A stretch of DNA of 64,000 bases from an uncultured bacterium (GCA_943788505.1 CALSQR010000001.1:744001-808000); one strand, 5' to 3'. Counted from the first letter of the stretch, positions 27,866-37,257 are shown. Program-made: numbers and translations. Notes: generated by a model not told the origin, from the sequence alone.

Positions 27866-28996
27866 ATCCAAGATGACATATATGCTTTTATTATAAAAGA
27901 CAAAAGTATTTACCTCATGCGGATAGGTCCATCAATAGAAGTGGCCCATTTAACGAATAAATTGCGGGTTGCTTACGAGCAGAGCACAGCAGCCGACATA
28001 TTGAAATATTCGTTTTCGCTGTACAATCTTTTGCTTTTTCCAATGATGGATATTATCGGAGAAGACGATCTTATAATCATCCCCAATCAGTCACTTTCAT
28101 CAATTTCATTCGAAGCGCTTACGACATCACCAGTTGATTCACTGGAAGATTCTACACGTTTTGACGCTTTCCCCTTTTTGATAAAAGATCGAACCGTAAC
28201 CTATGGCTTCGCAGCTTCACTTCTAATGATGCAGTCATATCCTAAACAAAAGCTTTTCAATAATGACTTATTAGCTTTTGCACCCGTTTTTGATATTGAT
28301 GTTCAATATTCGCAAGTTGTTGCGAGCTTCGTGAATCGAAATTCCTCCGCTCAAGTATTTGACAGTTACAATTTGCTCCCACCGCTCCCGGGGTCGGAGC
28401 GTGAGGTGAAGTCGATTGCAAGTATCTTGAAATGGAAAGATGGTTGGAAAGGGGTGTTTACGTCTCCTCCGAGTGATGTTCTGTTGCGAGAAGAGTCTAC
28501 AGAGCACCGTTTGAAATCAACGGATCTGACTCAATACCGCTATTTGCACTTCGCAACGCATAGTTTTGCCGATAAAAACAATCCGGCAGAATCGGGCATT
28601 ATCCTAGAGACGAGCGGTTCTGATGGAGAGGATGGTATTCTTCACGCACATGAGATTTTTGATCTGAATTTGAATGCTGAATTGGTCGTATTGAGTTCTT
28701 GTGATACGGCTAAGGATGCTGCAAATGACAATTCAGGGCTATCTGGCTTTGCGAAGGGATTCATTTATGCAGGAGCCCGCAACCTGGTAGCATCGCTCTG
28801 GCCAAGCGACGATGTCGGGACTCAGATACTGATGCAGGAGTTCTATCAGGAGTTGGCCAAGGGGCTCTCCTCCGATGTAGCGCTTCGCAACGCCAAGTTG
28901 AACTTGATCAATTCAAAGGGCCCAATCGCCAAACCCTATTACTGGTCGGGTTTCATTCATATTGGTCCACCTGGGGCTAGTGAGACGGCACCATAA
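27866..28996 (+). CDS. CHAT peptidase part of the TPR-CHAT lipoprotein
   Basis: This is the continuation of the preceding frame. CHAT is a caspase-like cysteine peptidase fold. The likely catalytic His is in YLHFATHSF (codon 28559-28561) and the Cys in LVVLSSCDTA (28700-28702). These are residues 863 and 910 of the joined 1007-residue frame. Other family marks are LPPLPGSEREVKSIASIL, FAKGFIYAGARNLVASLW and the C-terminal PYYWSGFIHIG. An ATG at 27917 could start a separate product, but it would lack the first strand of the domain. All catalytic parts look intact, so the break is recent, an error, or read through. TPR-CHAT proteins act in proteolytic signalling and some defence systems. Confidence 0.82.
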   Translation: MQDDIYAFIIKDKSIYLMRIGPSIEVAHLTNKLRVAYEQSTAADILKYSFSLYNLLLFPMMDIIGEDDLIIIPNQSLSSISFEALTTSPVDSLEDSTRFDAFPFLIKDRTVTYGFAASLLMMQSYPKQKLFNNDLLAFAPVFDIDVQYSQVVASFVNRNSSAQVFDSYNLLPPLPGSEREVKSIASILKWKDGWKGVFTSPPSDVLLREESTEHRLKSTDLTQYRYLHFATHSFADKNNPAESGIILETSGSDGEDGILHAHEIFDLNLNAELVVLSSCDTAKDAANDNSGLSGFAKGFIYAGARNLVASLWPSDDVGTQILMQEFYQELAKGLSSDVALRNAKLNLINSKGPIAKPYYWSGFIHIGPPGASETAP

Positions 28997-29041
28997 GTCT
29001 CAAACCTCATGCGCCGATATGCACGGGGGGATTAGCTACTG

Positions 29042-30247
29042 CTACCTATTCCCCTGCGCCATTCGCGCGGCTTCGGGAAGCGATCGAAGGCGTAGCATGC
29101 TGACGATACCGAAGACGGGGCCTGGAATAAGGATGAGCCACGCCCATTCGTAGCCGACGGTGTCTACGAGGAACGGCATGGCTTGAAGCGTTACGAGTGT
29201 TAGGAGGAAGCCCAGACTCGTCTGCACTTGAAGAGCAGTGCCGACGTAGCTCGAGTCGGCAAGCTCTGATACGGCGGCGCTAAACTGAGCAGAGTCAGCA
29301 ATGACGGCGAAGCCCCAAAGCAGGCACACTATGGTGAGCAGGATGGGCTGATGGATGATTAATCCGACGACAGCGCAACAGACTCCTGAAATCGCGAGGG
29401 CAACGGCCGTGATCCGAGTGCGTCCGAGTCGATCTGCATAAATGCCGGCGAGAGTAGAGCCGAAAGCACCCGTTACAAACAAACCGAAGGCCGCGAAACG
29501 AGCCATCTGCTCACTAAGACCGGCCTCTTTATAGCTAACTAAAAGCATGATCGGGGCCCATGCCCAGACGGCATAGAGCTCCCACATATGGCCGAAATAG
29601 CCAAAGTTGGCTAGGCGTGTCGGGCGGTCGGTTAGACCCGAAGCAGCATGCTTCCAGCTGAATGCCGAGGCGCGCCCGAGGAAAGGACCCGATCGGATGA
29701 AAAACCAGGCAATCACGGCCGCCAGCGCTGCCTGAATGGAGGTGCCATACAGAACTAAACGCCATGGCGGAATGCCGCTAGCGCCGGCTGAGAGGGCATT
29801 CAGAAGATGGGGCATTCCTGATCCGATGGTCAATGCGCCCACGAGCAACCCAATGAATTTGCCGCGATCACCGGATGTCCAGGAGGCAATGATCTTCATG
29901 GCCGGTGGATAGACGCCCGCCATCGCCGCGCCAGTCAGAAAACGGAATACAATAGCCGACTCGGGGCCTGTAGATAGCAATGGAATACAGGCATTGACTG
30001 CAGCGCCCAATAAAGCACTGAGTGCCACTAACTTGTTGGCCTCCATCTTGTCCGCGAGGTTCAGGACGGCCGATAGTAGGGCTCCTGCTACGAAGCCAAT
30101 CTGCACGGACATCGTCATCCAAGCCTGCATCGAACCGCTCAGCCCCCATTCACGCGTCAATTGCGGAATGACAGCCGAGGCGGAAAACCAAAGTGATAAC
30201 GACAGCAACGTCGCTAGCGAAAGCAACGTGATGTTGCGAGCCTTCAT
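29042..30247 (-). CDS. Major facilitator superfamily transporter
   Basis: This 401-residue protein has about twelve hydrophobic helices. The N-terminal half carries LSLSLWFSASAVIPQLTREW and the loop after helix 2. The central loop has SWKHAASGLTDRP, and the second half includes GIYADRLGRTRITAVALAISG, the GxxxDRxGR motif A of the superfamily. It resembles the cyanate/nitrate-type and CynX-like branch by the N-terminal ALWFSA pattern, but that is tentative. It converges with the TPR-CHAT gene with 45 bases between and is followed in the opposite direction of reading by the OsmC gene about 110 bases away. The substrate is unknown. Confidence 0.88.
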   Translation of the reverse strand: MKARNITLLSLATLLSLSLWFSASAVIPQLTREWGLSGSMQAWMTMSVQIGFVAGALLSAVLNLADKMEANKLVALSALLGAAVNACIPLLSTGPESAIVFRFLTGAAMAGVYPPAMKIIASWTSGDRGKFIGLLVGALTIGSGMPHLLNALSAGASGIPPWRLVLYGTSIQAALAAVIAWFFIRSGPFLGRASAFSWKHAASGLTDRPTRLANFGYFGHMWELYAVWAWAPIMLLVSYKEAGLSEQMARFAAFGLFVTGAFGSTLAGIYADRLGRTRITAVALAISGVCCAVVGLIIHQPILLTIVCLLWGFAVIADSAQFSAAVSELADSSYVGTALQVQTSLGFLLTLVTLQAMPFLVDTVGYEWAWLILIPGPVFGIVSMLRLRSLPEAARMAQGNR

Positions 30248-30361
30248 GCGCCAAGGATGGATTGAATACGGGGTGGTGTAAATGCCTGATGGCTCAAAGT
30301 AGGGCTTGAATGGCTATCTGGGAAGTCAGTCCTCGGAAGGATCACTAAGGATTACTACCTA

Positions 30362-30829
30362 TTACCCGTGCTTTAGCACTGTGTTGAAGACAGAGGCCCC
30401 GCCGATGATGCGGTGTACAGGACACTTGCCGGCGATGACACCGATTCGTTCAACTTGCTCTGGGGTAAGCTCATCACCTTCGATTGTCACATGCATGCGA
30501 ATGACATCAATCATGCCCTTGGCATCAACCGGCACATCGTCTCCATTATACTCGTCCAGCCGCACTCGCTCGTGTTCTAATTCTATCTGAACGCCTTCCA
30601 TCGGCCATTCCTTGCGATCAGCATACATCCTGAGCGTGATCCCAGTACAGGCGCCTAGGGCGCCTAGCATCAAGGCTACCGGACGTGGTCCAAGATCTGT
30701 CCCGCCGATGCCTGGTGGTTCGTCAGCAATGAGCTTATGCCCTTCGATTTCAAGCTCGGTACGGTAGTGATCGCGGCCAATGTGGGCGCTTGCTCGGTGG
30801 ACGGTATGTCCTTTGTCAGATGATGCCAT
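30362..30829 (-). CDS. OsmC-family peroxiredoxin-like protein
   Basis: This 155-residue protein has the two conserved cysteines of the OsmC/Ohr fold: C61 in ALGACTGITLRMYADRK and C136 in GKCPVHRII. It also has the N-terminal EIEGHKLIADEPPGIGGTDLGP and the central MIDVIRMHVTIEGDELTPEQ. Members reduce organic hydroperoxides with thiols. The wording of the first Cys motif fits the YhfA/OsmC-like branch rather than Ohr. It is upstream of the MFS transporter gene on the same strand, about 110 bases away, and may share its transcript. Confidence 0.9.
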   Translation of the reverse strand: MASSDKGHTVHRASAHIGRDHYRTELEIEGHKLIADEPPGIGGTDLGPRPVALMLGALGACTGITLRMYADRKEWPMEGVQIELEHERVRLDEYNGDDVPVDAKGMIDVIRMHVTIEGDELTPEQVERIGVIAGKCPVHRIIGGASVFNTVLKHG

Positions 30830-30960
30830 GGGTTCAAAGCGATATGATCATTGTAGTTCTGCTCTAAAGATGCAGGCGTTGGTCACATGCTACGACGTGA
30901 GATAAGCGATGCGTGTCAGGACATCTTGCAAATGCTTGCGGAAAGCCTTGCAATCTGGGC

Positions 30961-30998
30961 AAAAGAAGAAAGGGGCGGCGACCTACGGTCGCCGCCCC
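30961..30998 (-). terminator. Rho-independent terminator after the metalloprotease gene
   Basis: There is a perfect 12-bp inverted repeat, GGGGCGGCGACC at 30972-30983 pairing with 30987-30998. On the minus strand a T-rich tail (TTTCTTCTTTT) follows. It lies 28 bases after the metalloprotease stop. Confidence 0.85.
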
Positions 30999-31025
30999 TC
31001 AAAAACACTAAACCCAAAGTAGGAA

Positions 31026-33506
31026 TTAGTCCTCCAGATCCAGGATGTCATCGATCCGCATAGACAGATCCTCGAGGTGTAGACGTGTCATGGAGTCACG
31101 GGTGCGGCTAGCTGCACGGTCTACTTGACCTTTCAGTGTCTGAAGCTCACCACGGACCAACATACGCAGATCGGACTCATCTGCATCAACGCTCTGCAGG
31201 CCTCTAGTAGCAGCAAACCCGGTTGCGTTGTAATCAACCGTCATCAATGACGAGAGTTTTTCGACATATCCACGCTGCAGATTTCGACGATACGCATCTA
31301 CAGAAGCTCCTGAAGCAAGCTCACTGAATATCGCTGCGCGCATATCTGACATCAGCTCACTGACTGTGTACTGATCACCGTCCCAACGAACTTCGCCTTC
31401 CATGAGGCGAGCCAGTTTCTGCGTGTCCAAGAGTCGAGCAATTCCGCCCACTTGGTAACCACGAACTCGGTTCACGATGCCCGCACTTTCGATGCGCGAA
31501 AGAATGTCATCCCGAATCAGCCATTCCGGCGTCGTAAATACGTGGTCCACCATCCATTGGACAGCACGGCGTTGCCGTTCTTCGGGCACCGGTGAATAGA
31601 CCACTCCTTCCTGATCTGTGGTCTTTGGCTGCTCGTAAACGCCGCCAACATTGGCCGCAACGTGGCCGATAAACGTAGAATACTGACCTCCAACCATGTT
31701 GTACAGCTCAGCTAAATCTTCCCAGTCTTCACCATCCTCTTCTGTCCATTCCACCAAACCATCCAGAATCCGCTTCAAGTTGAGGATTCCCAAGCTGGAG
31801 GCTTCCATTTCATCGTTGGAAAGGCTCTCGGACTGCACGCGAGGATCGCCATTACCCGAGAGGAACAACATTGCAGGATCGCTGGCACGCTCTTTGACCC
31901 ACTCATTGAGGATCAAGAATTCCTGCTCCGGCGTGCGATTGCCATCGATCCAGGAATAGGTCCATTTCGTGGCCCAGTCATCATATTCCCCGACCTGGGG
32001 TCGAGTCTGCGTGACACCATCTTCTGGCTGAGCTACGTAGTTGTATCGAGCATAATCCATGATGGTCGGAGCCGTTCCGTGGGTCGATGTGAACTCCGGA
32101 TCACGTAACTGATCGACTGTATAGGCATATGAAGAGCCCATGTTGTGCTGGAAACCAAGCGTATGACCCACTTCATGGGCACCAATCCAACGGACACCTT
32201 CATAAGCAATCCACTCATCCGTATCCGGGTCTTGGGCCTGCGGGTCATACCCGGCGGTGTGGATAAATGACCAGCGACGCACGAGTCCGAGTACGTTGTG
32301 ATACCAGTTGATGTCACTTTCGAGAATTTCGCCCGTGCGGGGATCATGCACGTGAGGCCCCGATGCGTTGTTGATTTCTGAAGCGAAATAACGGATCACC
32401 GAATAGCGGGCATCTTCCGGGCTGAAATCCGGATCTTCTTCCGGCGTCGGCGCCATTTTGCCGATAATGGCGTTCTTATACCCTGCGGCTTCAAAAGCCC
32501 GCTGCCAGTCGTTGACACCATCGATTAAAGCCTGACGCCATTTGACAGGCGTGTTCTGGTCGATATAGTAGATAATCGGCTCGATAGGCTCGACCAGTTC
32601 GCCCCGAGCATAGGCTTCCGGGTCGGAAGGCTCAAGGCGCCAGCGCGTCACGAAGCACTTGTTCTGGGCCAAATGCTGTTCTCCATCGTATTCCGTAAAT
32701 CTGACAGAAAATAGACCGACGCGCTCATCACAAAGACGTGGCTGCATCGGATCGGCAGGGAGAAGAACCATCGACTGCGCCATTTCCACGGTAATCGAAT
32801 TAGTCGAAGTGTTAGATGGCGCGGACTTCGCTTCGTACGTCATGACGTGACGAACTTCGATATTTTCTGGAAATGACTTGACCTTGTCAATGTAAGAGCG
32901 GCTTTTATCGAGATCGCCAACTGAAAAGGCACTTCTCCGCGAAGAAGGCAGGCCAATCGCACGTATGTCGTCCGTATACAAGCTTGTTGCATCAATCACT
33001 ACACCGGACGTGTCGGCATTCAACGCTTTGATATCAAACGCCTTGATGATCGGCTCGAGGTTGGAATTACGCACAGCCTCAAAGATTGGATCGTCCTCAT
33101 CACCACGGTTTGCATACCCAACTACGCGAAGGTGGATTTTGTCTCCTTGGCGCACCCAACGAACAACCTGCGTATTGGCTTTCTGTCCCCCATAGCCAAT
33201 GTTGTCGGCTGTCTTGGCGATTCTGGTTACCAGCAAAAACTCCTTGTCCAGCATGTCATCCGGAATTTCGTAGTAATACGCCTCGTTGTCCTGGTACACA
33301 TTGAACACCCCTTCGTCTTTGACGAAGTCATCCTTTATGACATCAGAAAATGCTTTGGGACCATCATCAGACTGTGGGGACGTCGAAGATGAGTCCGATT
33401 TAGCTGTATTTTGCGTATTGGACAATCCGTTGCTGGAGGCACAACCTGCAATAAAGAGCAGAGCCAACAACAGGACGGAGAGGGATTGTAGCTTCGTCAT
33501 GATCAT
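31026..33506 (-). CDS. Zinc-dependent metalloprotease lipoprotein (DUF5117/DUF5118 type)
   Basis: This 826-residue lipoprotein has the lipobox FIAGC at about residue 22. It has the gluzincin/metzincin-like motif HEVGHTLGFQH with H444, E445, H448 and H454, the zinc ligands and general base. N-terminal parts (VFNVYQDNEAYYYEIPDDMLDKEFLLVTRI; residues about 65-95) match the propeptide-like DUF5118/DUF5117 regions, and TIMDYARYNYVAQPEDGV follows the catalytic helix. Large proteins of this type are common in Bacteroidota and are probably secreted or surface proteases. It is monocistronic with a strong terminator. The substrate is unknown. Confidence 0.9.
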   Translation of the reverse strand: MIMTKLQSLSVLLLALLFIAGCASSNGLSNTQNTAKSDSSSTSPQSDDGPKAFSDVIKDDFVKDEGVFNVYQDNEAYYYEIPDDMLDKEFLLVTRIAKTADNIGYGGQKANTQVVRWVRQGDKIHLRVVGYANRGDEDDPIFEAVRNSNLEPIIKAFDIKALNADTSGVVIDATSLYTDDIRAIGLPSSRRSAFSVGDLDKSRSYIDKVKSFPENIEVRHVMTYEAKSAPSNTSTNSITVEMAQSMVLLPADPMQPRLCDERVGLFSVRFTEYDGEQHLAQNKCFVTRWRLEPSDPEAYARGELVEPIEPIIYYIDQNTPVKWRQALIDGVNDWQRAFEAAGYKNAIIGKMAPTPEEDPDFSPEDARYSVIRYFASEINNASGPHVHDPRTGEILESDINWYHNVLGLVRRWSFIHTAGYDPQAQDPDTDEWIAYEGVRWIGAHEVGHTLGFQHNMGSSYAYTVDQLRDPEFTSTHGTAPTIMDYARYNYVAQPEDGVTQTRPQVGEYDDWATKWTYSWIDGNRTPEQEFLILNEWVKERASDPAMLFLSGNGDPRVQSESLSNDEMEASSLGILNLKRILDGLVEWTEEDGEDWEDLAELYNMVGGQYSTFIGHVAANVGGVYEQPKTTDQEGVVYSPVPEERQRRAVQWMVDHVFTTPEWLIRDDILSRIESAGIVNRVRGYQVGGIARLLDTQKLARLMEGEVRWDGDQYTVSELMSDMRAAIFSELASGASVDAYRRNLQRGYVEKLSSLMTVDYNATGFAATRGLQSVDADESDLRMLVRGELQTLKGQVDRAASRTRDSMTRLHLEDLSMRIDDILDLED

Positions 33507-33665
33507 GCCTTCGGAGAGTGGAAAGTGGTAGGGTGGGATGCAGGAAATTAAACGTCCGTAGAATGGACGGTGTTGAGTTCGAATCCATTCCCGGACTACA
33601 AAAGCAATTTATGGGCGCGGCACAGTCTAGCCGAATAATGCTTGAATCAACGTGAATCGTAACGA

Positions 33666-34976
33666 TTAGCGAGTCAACATTCCCTGCACTGCGACTAGTC
33701 TGTCTGTCTGCCGAGTGATATCATTTAGATAGACAAACGTTGTGAAGAGGTTTTCAACCTGAGGCACTCCTGCAGCTAGTGATTGCTGGAAGCTAGGATC
33801 GGAAGAGGCATACCGGTACTCATGCTGCCCTTGCTTCATGGATACGACCCCTTCGTACCATCCCTCGGATGGATTCCATTGCATCACGTTTTCAGTTCGT
33901 GCCTCCCAATTCGAAAAAGTGCCTAGGACAAACACATCTCCTGGCACAGGTGCTTGATTAGGAGGAACGAGTCGCAAGGTGACATCGATATATTCCCCAG
34001 AATAGTCTGGGTCTGGCATTGAACGGACGCCACCTCGAATCAATGATTGACCATTGAGAAAAGGCGCCACCCCTGATGCTCCGAGGTCTGCATAGTCTGG
34101 CTCAATGGAGACTTGCCAAGGGATGCTCTGCTGGTTGGTTCGTTCAATACGCCCACCTGTTCTGATATCACCAAGATTCACGTAGTAAGGAGCTGTCTGA
34201 GGGGCGAAGGATTCTCTAGGCTCGAGGTAGTACCGAACATCGGGGCGCATATCTAACGATGGATTATCAACGCAACGAGATGAGGCATACCCAGTGTCCC
34301 GAACGAAACAGACCGTGTAATCGAATATGTTTATGGTCGGGTCAGGCGGCGCAAACCGAACAAATGGCTGAATAGAGGAATACTGACGCCCTGCTACGAG
34401 CACATTTTCAATCCGCATGTCAACGGGTGTTGACTGCTCTGAAATGAAAAAAGCGCGTTCGAAAAGCACTTCGTCTTCTCTACCTTGCTCGCTCACTCGA
34501 AGGATATAATTACCACTCAATCGAAAGTCGATCGTCGCATTGGGGAATTCGTACTCATAATGGACATAATCGACAAACGTGGCCCGGGAAGAGCGGTAGT
34601 CCATGATATCATCACGATGAAAACCGCTTAGATACTCAGCTGGCATTAGGTCCCGTTTCCACTCTTTGTTCGCATGATAGAATGTTACAGTTAGTGGACG
34701 ACCTCTCGAGGACATAATATCGAAGGCCAAGCGCAGCGGAACGCCCATGCCCAGTTGTAGGATGGGTAATGCAGTTTCGCCAGAGCCAGCATGCAGCTGC
34801 ACGGATGCTACTTCATCTACGTCAGTAGCAAGCTGAAACCCCTTAGGCGCACGCGTTCGTTCTGGACGATCTCGTGTTTCTTCCGAGGCCGCACACCCAG
34901 ACATGAGAGATACGCTCAGAAAACAGCTCAGCAAGAACGAATAGCGTATCACAGAGTGGCTCGGCGTTGGGCTCAA
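33666..34976 (-). CDS. DUF5103 domain lipoprotein
   Basis: This 436-residue protein follows the DUF3078 gene and starts at a TTG that overlaps the upstream stop as TTGA, so translation is probably coupled. A signal ends in MSGC, a lipobox. Family features are SVQLHAGSGETALPILQLGMGVPLRLAFD, VTFYHANKEWKRDLMPAEYLSGFHRDDIMDY and YEYEFPNATIDFRLSGNYIL, located at about residues 55-150. A C-terminal immunoglobulin/E-set-like part has VFVLGTFSNWEARTENVMQW, resembling glycogen-binding domains. The role of DUF5103 proteins is not known. They are conserved envelope proteins of Bacteroidota. Confidence 0.85.
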   Translation of the reverse strand: MSPTPSHSVIRYSFLLSCFLSVSLMSGCAASEETRDRPERTRAPKGFQLATDVDEVASVQLHAGSGETALPILQLGMGVPLRLAFDIMSSRGRPLTVTFYHANKEWKRDLMPAEYLSGFHRDDIMDYRSSRATFVDYVHYEYEFPNATIDFRLSGNYILRVSEQGREDEVLFERAFFISEQSTPVDMRIENVLVAGRQYSSIQPFVRFAPPDPTINIFDYTVCFVRDTGYASSRCVDNPSLDMRPDVRYYLEPRESFAPQTAPYYVNLGDIRTGGRIERTNQQSIPWQVSIEPDYADLGASGVAPFLNGQSLIRGGVRSMPDPDYSGEYIDVTLRLVPPNQAPVPGDVFVLGTFSNWEARTENVMQWNPSEGWYEGVVSMKQGQHEYRYASSDPSFQQSLAAGVPQVENLFTTFVYLNDITRQTDRLVAVQGMLTR

Positions 34977-35872
34977 AGGAACTGGTACGAAACGCCCACA
35001 GAGAAAATCTCTTTGAGCTGAACGTTTTTACTAACGTCCTCATCGTACAGGACGCCCCATTCGAAGTTCACCTGGAGCCAGGAATTAACCTTCATGCCAA
35101 CTTGCGTTTCCCAGAACATGTCTGGGCTATCAGGCTTGTTGAACAACGCAAAAAGCCCGAGAGTGGACTTGACGTTCACATTGGTAAAGATCTCCTTTTG
35201 GTACTCGGTATAGGCTTCAATACCGAATTCTACTCGAACGGTTTGATCGGCGTCCAAGCTATAAAGCTCACGCAGTTCTTCATCGAGCACAACAGTCTGT
35301 TTGCCTCCAACACCAAGGCGCTGCGATAAGTATTCACTGTGCTGATACGTCATACCAACAGCTTGAGAAAACGTACCAGGCGAAAGGAAATCCGAAACTT
35401 TTACCGGCAACGCCTTCGTTTCTTCGAATGGATTTTTCTCGTAGTTAAACCCCGCTGCAAACTGGGATCGGGCAGTCAGTGCAACGGTCGGACTGAATTT
35501 ATCGAGCGAGCCAGTTCCAAGATGCTGAAAAGTAGCCTGCAACCGAATCATGTCCTCTGCTTTTCTGACATCAGATGTGTCTTGTTTGACCAGCCCAAAG
35601 GCAAGTCTGGACTGGTACTTTTGGTGCCATCCTCCACTCGTTCTCTCGGCAGCCCCATCAAGCCCCGATGAGAAGGCCAGCGTGTTCACACCACCTTCAG
35701 CCCAGTTTTGAAATCCTGCCTGAGAACCGGCCAGCTTCCCAATCAGATCCTTCTTCCACGCTGCTGGATCTTCCACCTGGTCTGCCTCTTGAGCCAAGGA
35801 GGAATGCAGGACACCCACCGATGACAAAATTAGGAGGAGCACAATTCGGAAAGCACATTGCCATGTAAACAT
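34973..35872 (-). CDS. DUF3078 outer-membrane protein
   Basis: This 299-residue protein has a signal peptide (RIVLLLILSSVGVLHSSLAQ). The mature start has KKDLIGKLAGSQAGFQNWAEGGVNTLAFSSGL, the FxNWAxGGxN signature of DUF3078 (residues about 42-72). Alternating strand patterns and a C-terminal SVGVSYQFL suggest a small outer-membrane barrel. It is the first gene of a pair with the DUF5103 lipoprotein (four-base overlap). The family is restricted mainly to Bacteroidota and related phyla, with no assigned activity. Confidence 0.82.
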   Translation of the reverse strand: MFTWQCAFRIVLLLILSSVGVLHSSLAQEADQVEDPAAWKKDLIGKLAGSQAGFQNWAEGGVNTLAFSSGLDGAAERTSGGWHQKYQSRLAFGLVKQDTSDVRKAEDMIRLQATFQHLGTGSLDKFSPTVALTARSQFAAGFNYEKNPFEETKALPVKVSDFLSPGTFSQAVGMTYQHSEYLSQRLGVGGKQTVVLDEELRELYSLDADQTVRVEFGIEAYTEYQKEIFTNVNVKSTLGLFALFNKPDSPDMFWETQVGMKVNSWLQVNFEWGVLYDEDVSKNVQLKEIFSVGVSYQFL

Positions 35873-35935
35873 GAGCGCGGACCTTAGTCAGTTAGATCGT
35901 TAAGCGCCGAGACGCTTGTAAATTGAAACAGATAC

Positions 35936-35970
35936 AAAATAGAAAAGGCCGTGCTAAATCAGCACGACCT
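35936..35970 (-). terminator. Rho-independent terminator after the Hc1-like gene
   Basis: A 10-bp stem, 35946-35955 pairing with 35961-35970 with one G-T pair, has a loop of five bases. On the minus strand CCTTTTCTATTTT follows. It lies 28 bases after the small histone-like gene. Confidence 0.75.
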
Positions 35971-35998
35971 TTCCTATCAAAACTTGGGAAAACGAGAA

Positions 35999-36172
35999 TT
36001 AACCGTTTTTCTTGTTCTGAACCTCAACACGAATGTCCTGAGCCATTCCCTTGAGATCCTGCATGGCTTTGCGGACACGAGTACCTGCCGCTTTGTTGCC
36101 TTTGTCGTAAAATTTGCTGAAGTCGTCTTCCAGTGCGTCTACGTATCCTTTAAGATCGGCGAACCTACTCAT
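35999..36172 (-). CDS. Histone H1-like protein, Hc1 family
   Basis: This is a 57-residue basic protein. I chose the ATG at 36172 because it has a GGAG ribosome site ten bases upstream and gives the normal family N terminus MSRFADLKGYVDALEDDF. Longer frames upstream lack similarity. The core YDKGNKAAGTRVRKAMQDLK and MAQDIRVEVQNKKNG match the Hc1-like group (PF07432 type), which binds and compacts DNA. It is shorter than chlamydial Hc1 and lacks the long Lys/Ala/Pro tail. It has its own terminator and stands alone. Confidence 0.9.
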   Translation of the reverse strand: MSRFADLKGYVDALEDDFSKFYDKGNKAAGTRVRKAMQDLKGMAQDIRVEVQNKKNG

Positions 36173-36397
36173 AGTGATTGCTCCAAAGTTTGATGTGTTC
36201 TGTCGGCGGGGAAACAGATTGGAACCCCGTAATGATCTCATCTAAAGTAAGGGCATTGCTATCCTCTGTCAAGAAAAAATCAGCACTTGAGCACGATAAA
36301 CGGCAATTATTTAAAAAAAGGCCCTCACGGGTGCTTCACCAAAGCGCTTCTAGAGGCGTCTTCGTCACATGAATTGTCAGGCCTGAAGCCCTTTGTT

Positions 36398-37075
36398 TCA
36401 AATCACTTCCACCCATCGTTTTTCAGCTAGCCATTGCACGTGAGAGAGACAAAATGAAGGTTGAAAACTGCCTCCCTGAGGCGACGAAAAAAACGTGGCT
36501 ACTGACCGGATAGATGATAAAGAAACAGGCTCCGAGCGTGCTTCTGCCTCCTTCACTTCGCTCGTAAGCCGTTGTGCCAGATGAACTATCTGTATATCTG
36601 CGTCCAATGATGCTTTGATTGCGTGAGCAAGTACAAGGGGGTGCATATCACAGCAATTCCCGTCCATATTTCGCCCAGAAGACGTCAAAACAGCCACTAT
36701 GCCAGGTGCCTGCCAAAGGCTAGAAAGTAGCCGCTTGGACAGCCGAATTGAACCCTTTTCAAGCACGACTAAACCCCTATCTGAGCCCAACATTCCGACA
36801 GTGTGGATGCTTTCATCGGTTAAGCGCGACACAACCTTCCTGTTTTCCTCTCGAAGGGCCGTTTCGAGGTCTGGATGGGTGGTCATGAGGGCTCCATTCA
36901 CTCTCTTGACGCCCTCTCCAATCGTTTCCAATTGCCTTTCGGTATACTCACCCGAGCCGAGAATAAGGGCTCTGCGCACGCTCATATCAGGAGGTCCCGA
37001 AAATGACCGGGCCAGTTGATCCCAAATCATCAGATCTTCCTGTGCTGCGAGGTCAATGGATATCAATTGAATCAT
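36398..37075 (-). CDS. Divergent amino-acid-kinase-like protein
   Basis: This 225-residue protein has a pattern recalling the acetylglutamate kinase branch of the amino-acid kinases: VGMLGSDRGLVVLEKGS where those enzymes have a VGLSGxDGG segment, then PGIVAVLTSSG, and NCCDMHPLVLAHAIKASLDADIQIVH where they have NINAD...AAALxA. The N-terminal Gly/Lys phosphate loop (KxGG) is not visible, so it may be inactive as a kinase or act on another ligand. It is divergent from dnaE. A signal peptide and membrane segments are absent. I put this forward as a weak family call. Confidence 0.45.
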   Translation of the reverse strand: MIQLISIDLAAQEDLMIWDQLARSFSGPPDMSVRRALILGSGEYTERQLETIGEGVKRVNGALMTTHPDLETALREENRKVVSRLTDESIHTVGMLGSDRGLVVLEKGSIRLSKRLLSSLWQAPGIVAVLTSSGRNMDGNCCDMHPLVLAHAIKASLDADIQIVHLAQRLTSEVKEAEARSEPVSLSSIRSVATFFSSPQGGSFQPSFCLSHVQWLAEKRWVEVI

Positions 37076-37257
37076 TATTTCTGTTTGTCAATTTCGGCCT
37101 TACACCCGGGTTGACTGGAACCTCGCGGGGGCATTCAGACTTACCAACATGCGTTGATTCCGAAGGGTCTGAAACCGTTCTTCTTACGGCCGGCAACCTC
37201 TTTCTTTCCACACACGTCTGGGCATCTTGATTACGCCCAATCCTTCCGTTTGATCAC

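Noticed and set aside
27917-28996. CHAT domain as an independent gene
   Set aside because: Its ATG would remove the first strand of the domain, which is encoded in the same frame just after the TAA.
37003-37230. 75-residue plus-strand frame before dnaE
   Set aside because: It overlaps the antisense kinase-like gene start and has no motif; it ends just before dnaE by chance.
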